From Planctomycetota bacterium (lineage in GTDB: Bacteria > Planctomycetota > Phycisphaerae > Sedimentisphaerales > Anaerobacaceae), in assembly GCA_019456145.1 (NCBI GenBank), contig VRUL01000028.1:3218-60248 (forward strand): a DNA stretch of 57,031 bases, in the 5' to 3' direction. The notes under the pieces were generated by a model. It was given only the letters and a program-made list of their open reading frames with translations, was not told the DNA's origin and searched no databases. The number at the start of each line of letters is the position of its first letter. The first letter of the stretch is position 1. The translations under genes were made by a program, and so were the position numbers. This document shows, in pieces, positions 1-8,851 of this stretch.

Positions 1-561
1 GTTGGATATCGACGCCGATGATGACATCGAGCTAAGAGCAAACGTTTCATCGGTCGGTGAGATGACGATGGATGCCGGTGACGACATTAAGCTCAATGCG
101 GACTCCGGAGATACGACATCCAATAGCAATATGACTCTGACTGCCGGTAAGACTAATAATTGGGGTGATGTTGAGGCCTGGGGCACACTGATAACAACAG
201 ATGCTGAGAATGGCGATTTGATTGTCAGGGCAGCAGACAATATCAGGCTTCATCACACAACTTCAGCAGATGCGGCAGGAGAACTTCAGCTCATCGCAGA
301 CACTGATGATAACCTGGACGGCGGCAGTGTAGTTGTTGACGGTGCTCTTTATGGTAATATGACGCTTTCCGGTGTAGATGTTACTGTTTACGGAGATGTT
401 GAGTCTGATGGCACGTTGGATATCGACGCCGATGATGACATCGAGCTAAGAGCAAACGTTTCATCGGTCGGTGAGATGACGATGGATGCCGCTGACGAGA
501 TTAAGCTCAATGCGGACTCCGGAGATACGACATCCAATAGCAATATGACACTGACCGCCGG
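1..561 (+). repeat. Long internal direct repeat within the adhesin gene
   Basis: Bases 1-147 and 415-561 are near-identical (a few substitutions over 147 bp, period 414 bp). A third, more diverged copy starts near 660. The high DNA identity implies recent duplication or gene conversion rather than old protein repeats. A repeat of this kind could misassemble or vary in copy number between strains. Confidence 0.9.
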
Positions 562-2722
562 AGGTGGTGTCTCTGTATACGGAAACCTTACTTCTACCGG
601 CAATATGACGCTTTCCGGTTACAATGTTACCGTTGATGGAATCGTTGATTCTGATGGCATCCTGGATGTTGATGCTGATGGTGACATCCGGCTCAAAGCG
701 AACGTTTCGTCTGTGGGCGAAATGATGATGGATGCCGGTAGCGATATTGAGCTCAATAGAAGTTCCGGAAACACCTCGTCCGAAAGCACAATTACATTAC
801 GTGCTGGTGATGATATTACTATCGGTAAACCATTTAGTGGCGAGGGCAACGTAACAGCGAACGGCCATATTGGTATTTTTGCCGGAGATTACTATGATGA
901 TGATGTTAAAGTCTTCGGTAAGCTTACCACCCTGGAAGGTTCCGGTGGTAACATCGATGTCACGGCAGGTGACGATATCAGCATTTTTGGTACCTTTAAC
1001 GGTCCCGAGTTTGAAAGTGCACAAGCAGACGGAGATCTGACATTGTACGCTAGTGATGATATTGATGTTCTTGGTGACCTCACCTCGAATAATGGCAGTA
1101 TCGAGCTTACTTCGGATATTACCACGACGTATCTTGGCGGCGATGTAACAGCAGCCGTTGATATTACCTTTAATAGCAACACAGAGTTTGATGGTGGCGG
1201 GTTCCCCGATAAGGTTGATCAGACTGTCGAAGCAGGCGGAACGATCACTGCAAACGGCTCGTTGAAGAAAGTGACCGAAGGTGACTTGTGGCTGATTGGT
1301 GGTTCCGGGGGTACAGTTATAGGCGACGCTATAGACCTTGACGAGCTTGTAAGTATTCATAAAGGCAACCTGTGGATAATTGCTGAAAGTGGTGATATAC
1401 AACTCAGTGGCGATTTAACGACATTCGGTAACGGAGGTTGTGAAGGCGGAATTCCCTGTGACATATGGGAGCTGTGGGAAACCGGTGGCGTATTGATTGT
1501 CTCTGATGACGGCAAGATATATACACGAGATGGTCTAGACAATGATACGCTTAACATTTCCATAACCGGTAATTCCGACCATGAGTTAGGCCTTGGCGTT
1601 GGATTCGACGAGGACCACAAAGTGGCGATTGCGATTTGGAGCGCCGAAGACCTGAAAATAGGTTCAGGTGCCGAACTAAGTGCCTTTGGCGTGTATTACG
1701 ATGATGTGGATGACCGAGCAGCCATTGATTTCCTGGCTGACCCGCTAACCTTCATCGGAGGCATCATCAGAGACCAGGGCGATCCGTTCGATGCCGCAAT
1801 TTATGTTGGAAGCGGCAGCGATGTTGATGTCAGTTCTCCGGTCAGTATCATGTCGAGTGAACTTGTGGACCTACCAAATGGCGATGGTGATCAGTTTGAA
1901 TGCGTACCTAAAGGTACAATGGTAATCGATGCCTGGAATGCTGTAACGTTTGATGGTGGTGTTTCGGGTGGTCTTTTTGAAACATCCCTGGCAGCCGGCG
2001 AGGTTGGTGACAGGCTCGAGGTAGTCTCCAGAAGAAGTGAGTGGCTGTTCGAGGCTATCGGCCGTCTACCATACGTCGGAGGCGGAGGACCGTTCCCTGA
2101 TGACTATGCGTATGTACTCCGTGGCGCCGGCCTTGACAAACTGCATATAATAGATGGCAGGGCGTGGGTTCTTGAGGATCCGGTATCTCCGGTGCCTCTC
2201 TTTTGGGAAGCTGGTGAAGCTTCTGAAGACCAGGGATTTGCTGAAGGCGGCTGCCCGCCGTTGATGAATTGGCTTGCTAATGAAATTGGCGTTCCCGCTG
2301 ACGATATTCAGGTTGTCGTAGCAGGTGCTCTGGCACTTAATACTGATATTCAGCCTTGCGATATGTGTGCAAGGTTGCTGAATGCTGCTACAATCCTTGA
2401 AGATGCTGAGGGTACACAGATTCCTGCGATGGCCCGGGTGGTCAATGAATTCATCACGACATCTGCACCTCCTTCACCGGAGCAGATGACTTCGATTGCC
2501 GCGGCACTGGCAGAACATGTCGGTGATGGTACATATTACGCTTCGGCAGGACAATGGATTGACGCGATTGTGGCATACATCGGCATCATGAACACCGAGA
2601 TGGGATACTCGGCAGCCGATTCCGTGGCATTTGCTGAAAAATACCTTATGCCCGTAACAGAGACCGGAAATGCTGCTCTGACTGCTTATGTCCAGGCACG
2701 TCTGGCAGCTCTGGGTGGCTGA
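2..2722 (+). CDS. Repeat-rich secreted adhesin-like protein, 5'-truncated
   Basis: The reading frame is open at the left edge, so the true start lies outside the window; 906 residues are visible. The first 350 or so residues are a chain of beta-strand-like repeats with DDDIEL/GDIRLKAN and MTLTAG-type blocks, resembling filamentous-haemagglutinin or other large beta-helical surface proteins. Three versions of a roughly 49-residue unit occur, the first two almost identical. The last 230 residues are non-repetitive, with a CDMC motif, an alanine-rich helical tail and no sortase or PEP-CTERM signal. It is probably exported and cell-surface located, but its signal peptide is not in view. An exact ligand or function cannot be given. 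A strong terminator follows the stop. Confidence 0.75.
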   Translation: MDIDADDDIELRANVSSVGEMTMDAGDDIKLNADSGDTTSNSNMTLTAGKTNNWGDVEAWGTLITTDAENGDLIVRAADNIRLHHTTSADAAGELQLIADTDDNLDGGSVVVDGALYGNMTLSGVDVTVYGDVESDGTLDIDADDDIELRANVSSVGEMTMDAADEIKLNADSGDTTSNSNMTLTAGGGVSVYGNLTSTGNMTLSGYNVTVDGIVDSDGILDVDADGDIRLKANVSSVGEMMMDAGSDIELNRSSGNTSSESTITLRAGDDITIGKPFSGEGNVTANGHIGIFAGDYYDDDVKVFGKLTTLEGSGGNIDVTAGDDISIFGTFNGPEFESAQADGDLTLYASDDIDVLGDLTSNNGSIELTSDITTTYLGGDVTAAVDITFNSNTEFDGGGFPDKVDQTVEAGGTITANGSLKKVTEGDLWLIGGSGGTVIGDAIDLDELVSIHKGNLWIIAESGDIQLSGDLTTFGNGGCEGGIPCDIWELWETGGVLIVSDDGKIYTRDGLDNDTLNISITGNSDHELGLGVGFDEDHKVAIAIWSAEDLKIGSGAELSAFGVYYDDVDDRAAIDFLADPLTFIGGIIRDQGDPFDAAIYVGSGSDVDVSSPVSIMSSELVDLPNGDGDQFECVPKGTMVIDAWNAVTFDGGVSGGLFETSLAAGEVGDRLEVVSRRSEWLFEAIGRLPYVGGGGPFPDDYAYVLRGAGLDKLHIIDGRAWVLEDPVSPVPLFWEAGEASEDQGFAEGGCPPLMNWLANEIGVPADDIQVVVAGALALNTDIQPCDMCARLLNAATILEDAEGTQIPAMARVVNEFITTSAPPSPEQMTSIAAALAEHVGDGTYYASAGQWIDAIVAYIGIMNTEMGYSAADSVAFAEKYLMPVTETGNAALTAYVQARLAALGG

Positions 2723-2747
2723 TAAGGCAGCACTGAATTGAAGCAAC

Positions 2748-2780
2748 AAAGGCTGCTCCCTTCCAAAGGGGGCAGCCTTT
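2748..2780 (+). terminator. Rho-independent terminator after adhesin gene
   Basis: A 13-bp stem (AAAGGCTGCTCCC against GGGGGCAGCCTTT, one G-T pair) with a short loop is followed by TTTTAC. It lies 26 bp after the adhesin stop and before the convergent TPR gene. The T-run favours plus-strand termination. Confidence 0.85.
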
Positions 2781-2818
2781 TACTTTGGTTTTCTTCAGAC
2801 AAGGCACGCGGGCCTTCT

Positions 2819-4099
2819 TCACTCGACATTCCTGACAATCGGCGCCTGCGCAACGTGCCTGTTACCGGGCATTTCTTCTATGCGCTGCACCAATTTCGCA
2901 ACCTCTACCGTATTTCCAGTTCGGCGATACAACTCGGCCATGGTCTTAAGCACGCATACTACTTGGGGGTGATTCTCGTCAAAAGAATTCTCGAGTATCT
3001 CTAAAGCTCTACTACAAAGGTTATGAGCTTCGGAGTATTTTCCCTGACATATATACAGGCTTGCCAGATTATTTAGCGCTATTGCTGTATGATCATTTTC
3101 CGGCCCGAGTGATTCTTCCAATACTTCTATGGCCCGCTGACAAATGCTTTGGGCTTGAGCATAGTTTCCATTTGCGGTGTACAATTCGCCCAGCGAGATC
3201 AAAACTTTGCCCGCAAGTGGATGTTCGGCTCCACGCTTTTTCTCCACGGCAACTAAGGCTTTTTGAAGTAGTTTTTCTGCCTGGTCGTAGTCTCTCTCTG
3301 CTTTGCAAATCTCGGCCATTGTCAACCAGGTTGGGACCAAAAGATGATGCTCCGGCCCGTAAACTTTTTCTTGCGCTTTTCTTGTTGAGTTTATCAATTC
3401 CCTGGCTTCAACGTACCTTCCTTGAATGGTATAAAGTCGAGCGACCTTACCAAGCACGTTTGCGGTATAAAGGTGTTCCGGCCCATAGCCCGTATTGATT
3501 AAGTCAAGTGCCTGCTGATAATAGTCTTCGGCGTCGTTAAAATCACCTTGTGCAACTAACACTTCGGCAATGTCTACTTTGAATGGGGCTATGACGTGAG
3601 CGTCCGGTGTGTGAGATTTCAGCATGATGGCCAGCGCTTGGTCAAGAACTACACGGGCTTCCTGATACCTGCCCTGACCCTGGTAAATCGAACCCAAAAT
3701 TCTCAACGTGTACGCTACGTAAGGATGTTCGTTATAATAGACCTTTTTCTGCAATTTAAGTCCCAGCTCGCACATCACCTCAGCGTCATGCAGTTTGGCC
3801 TGCTCATTATATACATAAGCCGTGTCAAGCAGACACAAAGACAGTTCCGAATCAGAAGCGTTTGTTGTTCTGGCGGCAGTCAGTGCCTGTTCCACAAGTG
3901 GTTGCGCCTTTCCATAATCACCGTAGGCCATGTACACTCTGGCCATTGTTCGAAGTACCGTGCAAAGGCTTTTCTTGTTCTTAGGTTTCGGTTTCGCGCT
4001 CGAAATACTGCCATCAAACAAAATCATTCCGAGTATTACGATTAAGGCGAGAATCTTGGTTCCCACTGGTTTGGGACTTGGTCCCTTTCCTCCTGCCAT
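2819..4099 (-). CDS. Tetratricopeptide-repeat protein, kinesin-light-chain type, membrane-anchored
   Basis: 426 residues. An N-terminal hydrophobic segment (about residues 15-33, KILALIVILGMILFDG) acts as a signal or anchor. It is followed by about seven 42-residue TPR units of the kinesin-light-chain class, with recurring YxxAxxLxxxAL and GPEHxxTA patterns. Such repeats act as protein-binding scaffolds; the partner is unknown. The start is well supported: AAGGAGG at 4106-4112 lies 6 nt upstream of the ATG. It is transcribed alone, convergent with the adhesin gene. Function beyond scaffold is not inferable. Confidence 0.8.
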   Translation of the reverse strand: MAGGKGPSPKPVGTKILALIVILGMILFDGSISSAKPKPKNKKSLCTVLRTMARVYMAYGDYGKAQPLVEQALTAARTTNASDSELSLCLLDTAYVYNEQAKLHDAEVMCELGLKLQKKVYYNEHPYVAYTLRILGSIYQGQGRYQEARVVLDQALAIMLKSHTPDAHVIAPFKVDIAEVLVAQGDFNDAEDYYQQALDLINTGYGPEHLYTANVLGKVARLYTIQGRYVEARELINSTRKAQEKVYGPEHHLLVPTWLTMAEICKAERDYDQAEKLLQKALVAVEKKRGAEHPLAGKVLISLGELYTANGNYAQAQSICQRAIEVLEESLGPENDHTAIALNNLASLYICQGKYSEAHNLCSRALEILENSFDENHPQVVCVLKTMAELYRRTGNTVEVAKLVQRIEEMPGNRHVAQAPIVRNVE

Positions 4100-4112
4100 G
4101 ATAAACCTCCTT

Positions 4113-4470
4113 AGACAAATCTTGAAAATTGTGATACTTGCAGGCTAACAACCCATTCCTAATTATTCGTAAACTTTCATCACCAACTTTAACTGTACTC
4201 TTGCTGTTTATTGCAGCAAACCTACCAAAGCACGGTATTTCGCTCCTCCTTTGGAACCCTCAACCGCCCAAAGATATGAAATAGAAAAGTTGATATAATT
4301 ATCGGCCTAAACCGCCGTTTCAAATTCTACGTTGATTGATATGCAAGTGGAAACAGGATGCATTGAAAGTATCGTATATATAGATTCTGAGGACTACAGC
4401 CTGTCTGACGACCGGATAAGTGATGCTGTGTTTGAGTGAAAAGATTACTCGCCGCATGACCAATGAAAAC
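4113..4470. other. Gene-poor spacer
   Basis: No convincing gene. A small hairpin (TTGCTG at 4201-4206 with CAGCAA at 4214-4219) lies upstream of the TPR gene. A 32-codon open frame on the plus strand (4341-4439) has no ribosome site and no recognisable homology, so it is not called. The stretch is AT-rich and probably carries the TPR gene promoter, but no clear -35/-10 pair was seen. Confidence 0.5.
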
Positions 4471-5562
4471 TCATTGCACGTTCGGCTCAGATTGTAGATG
4501 TTGGAAGTCCGGAAGGCTCTTTACAAAATCTGTTAAAGCATAAATAGTATCAGTATTGTAACCGGGTTCGAGATGATATATGTATTCGAGATTGCCGCCG
4601 TTGTTTTCTTCAAGAATCTGTCCCGCCCAGCTTAATATCGTGTCTGTACTTTCCAGGGATATATCATGAGGCAGAGGAGAAACACTTATCAGCATTTCTT
4701 TTCCAAGAACTCCCCTCACACGCCTTATCGATGTGTCACCGCCTAAATCCAGGGAATGCAAATTTGTGATTTTGAAAAATGCGTCGAGTTGATCTGCGCT
4801 GGGCCCGCACGAGTGTAGACGAATGGGGCCAAGTTCCTCGCCGATCTTCGACGTCACCGGTACCACAAAACGTTCTATCAGCACAGGGCTGACCATGCAC
4901 GACGAACACTCGCCCACGTGCACTTCGGTAATGGGCAAATGGGCTGCTTGGGAAAAGTACCGACAAAGAACAATAAAAGCTTCACTAATCCACAACATAA
5001 TCTCCATGCACCGCTCCGGTTCGCTTATCATATCTACGAAAATGGCTTCACCGAGCAACTTTTGAGCGGTGGTCATTGCTCCGTGTATAGCTGCTCGACC
5101 GCTTATGTCCCAGAAAAATGGAGGGATGGGACGAAGCTGCCTTTGGGTATCCTCCTGCACCTGCCGAATCTGATTCTCAAAAAGTACTATCAGCGGATGT
5201 TTAGTCAAACTCTCAGGGGACGGTAGGTCGACAAGACTCTTGCCTGCAAGACAGCCGGGCGTAATATCGGCATCACTGCTGTCCCTGTGTACGAAATCAG
5301 CGCCAAGCAGCATCCCGAGAATCATGTTTGGCTGAATACCTCCAATCTGTATTTGCCCCTTGTCCAGGAAATCTATCTGCCCCAGATTTGACTCCGAATA
5401 GAAAACCCGCATCCCGGGAAAATGTTCCGCAGCATATTCATTGCACCGACAGTCAATGGCATAGCGTCTGTTCGGGTCAAAGTAGTAATCACGGTCAAAC
5501 CTCACACCTAATGCTTTAGCCAACCATGCTTTTGAAAGGGTTCCTGAGATACTAATAGTCAC
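4471..5562 (-). CDS. Uroporphyrinogen decarboxylase-family (UroD/methyltransferase-fold) protein
   Basis: About 363 residues from a GTG at 5562, chosen because GGAG lies 8 nt upstream, the longer frame would overlap the preceding gene's stop, and the protein then begins TISISGTLSKAWLAKALG, a good N-terminus. It has the UroD-like TIM-barrel pattern, including LHSCGPSAD near residue 250, equivalent to the HxCG metal-binding motif of MtaA/CmuA-type methyltransferases. True haem-pathway HemE is unlikely given the divergence and neighbours. It is last of a five-gene operon with two Gfo/Idh dehydrogenases, another UroD-fold protein and an aminotransferase. The reaction is unknown. Confidence 0.75.
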   Translation of the reverse strand: MTISISGTLSKAWLAKALGVRFDRDYYFDPNRRYAIDCRCNEYAAEHFPGMRVFYSESNLGQIDFLDKGQIQIGGIQPNMILGMLLGADFVHRDSSDADITPGCLAGKSLVDLPSPESLTKHPLIVLFENQIRQVQEDTQRQLRPIPPFFWDISGRAAIHGAMTTAQKLLGEAIFVDMISEPERCMEIMLWISEAFIVLCRYFSQAAHLPITEVHVGECSSCMVSPVLIERFVVPVTSKIGEELGPIRLHSCGPSADQLDAFFKITNLHSLDLGGDTSIRRVRGVLGKEMLISVSPLPHDISLESTDTILSWAGQILEENNGGNLEYIYHLEPGYNTDTIYALTDFVKSLPDFQHLQSEPNVQ

Positions 5563-5597
5563 GTAAGTAGCTCCGAAGATACAGACGGTACTTTTTC

Positions 5598-6617
5598 CTA
5601 TTTCCCCAATTCGCTGATTTTCACAGGTCTCCCCGATTCTGCCGAAAGGTCCGCTGCAAAGCACACCGCTTGCGTCTGGGCCGCGTCATCAAGGTCGGGG
5701 AACGGCTTTTTATCGTCGATTATACAGTCGAGGAAATGTGAGACTTCACCCTGAAAAGGATGATGAGCAACATCGCCGCTGTCCGGCAGGATACAGGGAA
5801 TCTTCATGAAATCGTTTTGGCCCGGAAATAGCTTCGGCGCAAAAAGTTCATCATTACGGACCGCGCCCTCGGTCCCATATACACCGATGTTAAAACGATA
5901 CGGCATTTGTGCGTCGAAGCTCGTGGTACTCCGTCCGATCTTGCCGTCCTTGAATTTTACATTAACCGAAATCGTCCCCGGGTATTCCAAGGGATTTTCC
6001 GTCTTAACCTGATACGCACAGACCTGCTCAACCTCGCTTCGGGCGAACCAGCGCAGCGCATCAACCGCATGACAGCCGCCGGTCAGAATTGCTGTACCGC
6101 TTTGTTCTCGACTGGCAAACCATTTCTCCTCCGGCGTCATCCATATCCGGTGCAGATAATCGACCTCAACCATAAAGATATTACCGAACACTCCCTGCTC
6201 TATAAGTCGGTCAATCGAAATCAACAGGGGATTCCAGTGAAGTACGAAGCTTACAATTGTTTTAACCTTGTTCTTTTTCACTGCCTCCTGTTGCTTTCTC
6301 ACATCTTCAATTGTCAATGCCACCGGTTTTTCTATTATGACATGTTTCCCTGCCTCTGCCGCGGCAACCACATATTTTGTATGCAGATTGTGGGGCGTGC
6401 AAACTACTGCAATATCAACATTCTCCTGGTCAAGCATAATATTGGCATCGGTTTCAATGCTGCACTGCAAATCATACCGGTCACGGTACCTTTCTGCGTT
6501 TGCACGATTCCGGCTGACAAGCGCCCGAACCTCGGAGCGTTCATCCTTGCCAAATGCCTTTACGTATTCTTCTGCTACCCAGCCACAGCCGATAATGCCA
6601 ACACCAAGTTTTTCCAT
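5598..6617 (-). CDS. Gfo/Idh/MocA-family NAD(P)-dependent oxidoreductase
   Basis: 339 residues, the usual family length. The N-terminal Rossmann fold carries GCGWVA at residues 10-15, and the family signature EKP is at 96-98. The C-terminal alpha/beta domain includes GGCHAVDALRW, containing the usual catalytic His and Asp region. These enzymes oxidise or reduce hydroxyl groups of sugars and cyclitols in the cytoplasm. The start has an AAGGA-type site upstream. It sits between two UroD-fold genes; the downstream gene begins about 35 bp after its stop, so co-transcription is likely. The substrate cannot be read from sequence. Confidence 0.85.
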   Translation of the reverse strand: MEKLGVGIIGCGWVAEEYVKAFGKDERSEVRALVSRNRANAERYRDRYDLQCSIETDANIMLDQENVDIAVVCTPHNLHTKYVVAAAEAGKHVIIEKPVALTIEDVRKQQEAVKKNKVKTIVSFVLHWNPLLISIDRLIEQGVFGNIFMVEVDYLHRIWMTPEEKWFASREQSGTAILTGGCHAVDALRWFARSEVEQVCAYQVKTENPLEYPGTISVNVKFKDGKIGRSTTSFDAQMPYRFNIGVYGTEGAVRNDELFAPKLFPGQNDFMKIPCILPDSGDVAHHPFQGEVSHFLDCIIDDKKPFPDLDDAAQTQAVCFAADLSAESGRPVKISELGK

Positions 6618-6673
6618 AATCCGTTTCCTTTTCTGTTAATGAGCATTGATGATGTACGATGGACGTCCTTCTT

Positions 6674-6701
6674 CTCTCGTCCCTCGTCCCTCGTCTCTCG
6701 T
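6674..6701. repeat. Short tandem repeat in operon spacer
   Basis: CTCTCGTC/CCTCGTCC-type octamers repeat about 3.5 times in the 90-bp gap between two operon genes. This is low-complexity sequence of a kind often scattered in these genomes. It may be slippage-derived. Confidence 0.6.
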
Positions 6702-6707
6702 ATTACC

Positions 6708-7760
6708 TCATGAATAGTAGCTTGCATACCGTTCCATCGCATCCATTACAGCCTTTACATTGTCAAGAGGTACACCCGGATAAAGTCCGTATATCATCAT
6801 CAAACCACCTTCCCGGCTGCCGAGCTTTTCAACCTCTTCGCGGATTAGTTTATCAATCTGTTCCGGGCTTCCAAAGCGGGTAATTTGTTGCCTGTCTATA
6901 TCGATATCGATACAGACTTTGCCTTTAAGTTTCGCTGCTATCCAGTCAATACCATTTACCAAATCCTGAAGGTTCAGAGCATCTACGCCGCTGACCACAA
7001 GATCATCCACAAGGTCACGAATATCACCGTCAGAATGCATATGCACAAGACAACCCGCTTTGTGGGCCGGTGACATTATCCGCTCGTAGATTGGCTTGAT
7101 ATATCTCCGGAAATGCTCCGGCGAAAGCATAGGGCCGCGCTGCATACCCAAATCTTCAGGATAACATATCATCTCACTGCCCGCCTCGATATATCGCTCC
7201 ACAATCCCTGAATTGAAGGTCCCGACCATTTCGATAAGTCGCCCAAACTCGGCTCCATTGTCAGTCATATCAAGTATGAGATTCTCGTATCCCCTTAGGT
7301 AGCAAAGCCGCTGGAACGTATGACCGTGCTCCAGGCTGCCGACGTAGTGTTTCCCTTCTGTTTTGGCTTTTAGAATTTTTTGTTTGATTTCGGACCAATC
7401 CATTTTTGTGATGCCATTTGTCTCAGCCGGATCCGGAGCAGCAAATGATTCTAAAGCCTTCCAATCTGCCAACGGATGTTGGGTCACCGTACCCGTAATG
7501 CCGTCATCAGTAGTTTCCCACACGCACCCCCAGGCATCGGTATAAGGCACACCAGCCCGTTCCCACGGAGCTATTTCAGGTACCGCTTTGTTTTCTGGAT
7601 TAAACTCAGGAAACAAAATCCGATGTTCAGCCATAAGACCAAACAGAATCTCCTGCTCATAATGATGCCAGCACGCCGGATTTATCCAGAAAACAACAGG
7701 GATATATTCCGACCGTTCAAACCGGATAGCCTTGAGAGTATTCCGGCTGACAATATCCAT
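6708..7760 (-). CDS. Uroporphyrinogen decarboxylase-family protein (second paralogue)
   Basis: 350 residues with UroD/MtaA-type fold. It starts MDIVSRNTLKAIRFERSEYIPV, the usual opening of this family. VHMHSDGDI near residue 240 takes the place of the HxCG metal motif, and a C-terminal MIYGLYPGVPLDNV segment is typical of the UroD-like group in Planctomycetota and Lentisphaerota. The HSDG version lacks the cysteine seen in the neighbouring paralogue, so the two probably differ in metal binding or substrate. An AAGG ribosome site precedes the ATG. It lies between two Gfo/Idh genes in the same operon. Confidence 0.8.
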   Translation of the reverse strand: MDIVSRNTLKAIRFERSEYIPVVFWINPACWHHYEQEILFGLMAEHRILFPEFNPENKAVPEIAPWERAGVPYTDAWGCVWETTDDGITGTVTQHPLADWKALESFAAPDPAETNGITKMDWSEIKQKILKAKTEGKHYVGSLEHGHTFQRLCYLRGYENLILDMTDNGAEFGRLIEMVGTFNSGIVERYIEAGSEMICYPEDLGMQRGPMLSPEHFRRYIKPIYERIMSPAHKAGCLVHMHSDGDIRDLVDDLVVSGVDALNLQDLVNGIDWIAAKLKGKVCIDIDIDRQQITRFGSPEQIDKLIREEVEKLGSREGGLMMIYGLYPGVPLDNVKAVMDAMERYASYYS

Positions 7761-7785
7761 AAATATTTGCCTTCATTTTCGATCT

Positions 7786-8829
7786 CTAATCCACTTCGAC
7801 TACCTGACCCGACTTAGCGGACTCATAACAGGCAGCTATGATTTTCTGATTGCGCAAACCCGCCTCGGCGCCTATAAGCGGTTCGCGGTCTTCTATAATC
7901 GCCTGGCTGAACTCCTCAATCTCAGCTTGATAAGTATTTACTGCTGCCAATGCAATAACCAAGCCTTCAGATTCGTCGCGTGCCTGCTGAGCGTCGTAAG
8001 CCTTTCCCTCTCGTTCCAGAAAAGCAACCATCTCGCCGGAAGGTCCCTGACCGATGGTCCCCTTAGCTAATATTGAGCCCCGTGAACCGTAAAGTTCGAG
8101 CACATTCTTACTGCTGTTGTCGGGGATACAGAAAAAGGTGTCAACGGTTCCGATTGCCCCGTTTTCAAAAAACAACATCGCAGCCGCGCTGTCTTCCGAT
8201 TTATAATCGTGTACGGTATTATTGATAAAGCAACTGACCCTGGAAATCCTTCCAAAGAGCATTTCAAGCAAATCAATGCAGTGCCCTCCCATATCAATAA
8301 GGGACCCTCCGCCCCCCGTGTCAGGGTCCTGACGCCAGGCCCCTTCGATGGGCGGATACCAGCAGGAAAGCTGGGCCCGTGCGTAGGTCGGCCTGCCGAG
8401 TCTGCCTTGGTTAATGAGTTTGAGCGCTTCTGTGTGCTGTGCTGCAAAACGCATCATAAACGCACAACCAAGCTTAACGCTCTTTTGTTGACACAGTTCA
8501 ATCATCTCTTCCGCATCAGCTACTGTCATCCCAAGAGGTTTCTCACATAGGACGTGTTTGCCGGCTTTGGCAGAAGCCCTAACCTGGTTGGCATGGTGGC
8601 AGGGGGGTGTAGCAATATAAACAGCGTCAATATCCGCATCCAGAAGGGCCTCGATACTCCCTGCCTCCTCGGCGCCGAACTCTTTGGCCACCTCGCTATT
8701 CACCTGTGGGTCGATGTCAAACACAACAGACAATTTGCCGTTTCGTGCCTTTGAAATGCCCTCTGGTATAGTTCTTCTTCGGGCAATTCCACCCGACCCA
8801 ATCACGCCCCATTTAATCTTGCCGGACAT
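7786..8829 (-). CDS. Gfo/Idh/MocA-family oxidoreductase (second paralogue)
   Basis: 347 residues. The Rossmann motif GSGGIA is at 11-16, EKP at 96-98 and DMGGHCIDLLE in the catalytic domain. It is only distantly similar to the other dehydrogenase of the operon, so this is not a recent duplication. AAAGGA lies before the ATG. There are 25 bp to the following UroD-fold gene and 22 bp from the preceding aminotransferase gene, which supports one transcript. A keto-sugar made by one dehydrogenase could be the aminotransferase substrate; that is inference. Confidence 0.85.
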   Translation of the reverse strand: MSGKIKWGVIGSGGIARRRTIPEGISKARNGKLSVVFDIDPQVNSEVAKEFGAEEAGSIEALLDADIDAVYIATPPCHHANQVRASAKAGKHVLCEKPLGMTVADAEEMIELCQQKSVKLGCAFMMRFAAQHTEALKLINQGRLGRPTYARAQLSCWYPPIEGAWRQDPDTGGGGSLIDMGGHCIDLLEMLFGRISRVSCFINNTVHDYKSEDSAAAMLFFENGAIGTVDTFFCIPDNSSKNVLELYGSRGSILAKGTIGQGPSGEMVAFLEREGKAYDAQQARDESEGLVIALAAVNTYQAEIEEFSQAIIEDREPLIGAEAGLRNQKIIAACYESAKSGQVVEVD

Positions 8830-8851
8830 AATAGCAATCCTTTTCTCTCAT

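Noticed and set aside
797..1402. 201-codon open frame on the minus strand within the adhesin gene
   Set aside because: Shadow of a repetitive coding sequence, without ribosome site or family match; the plus-strand frame has clear protein repeats.
4341..4439. 32-codon ORF in the spacer after the TPR gene
   Set aside because: No ribosome site, promoter or homology; too short to support.
4471..5562. Haem-biosynthesis HemE
   Set aside because: The N-terminal and active-site text differs from HemE, and the operon partners are sugar-type dehydrogenases and an aminotransferase.
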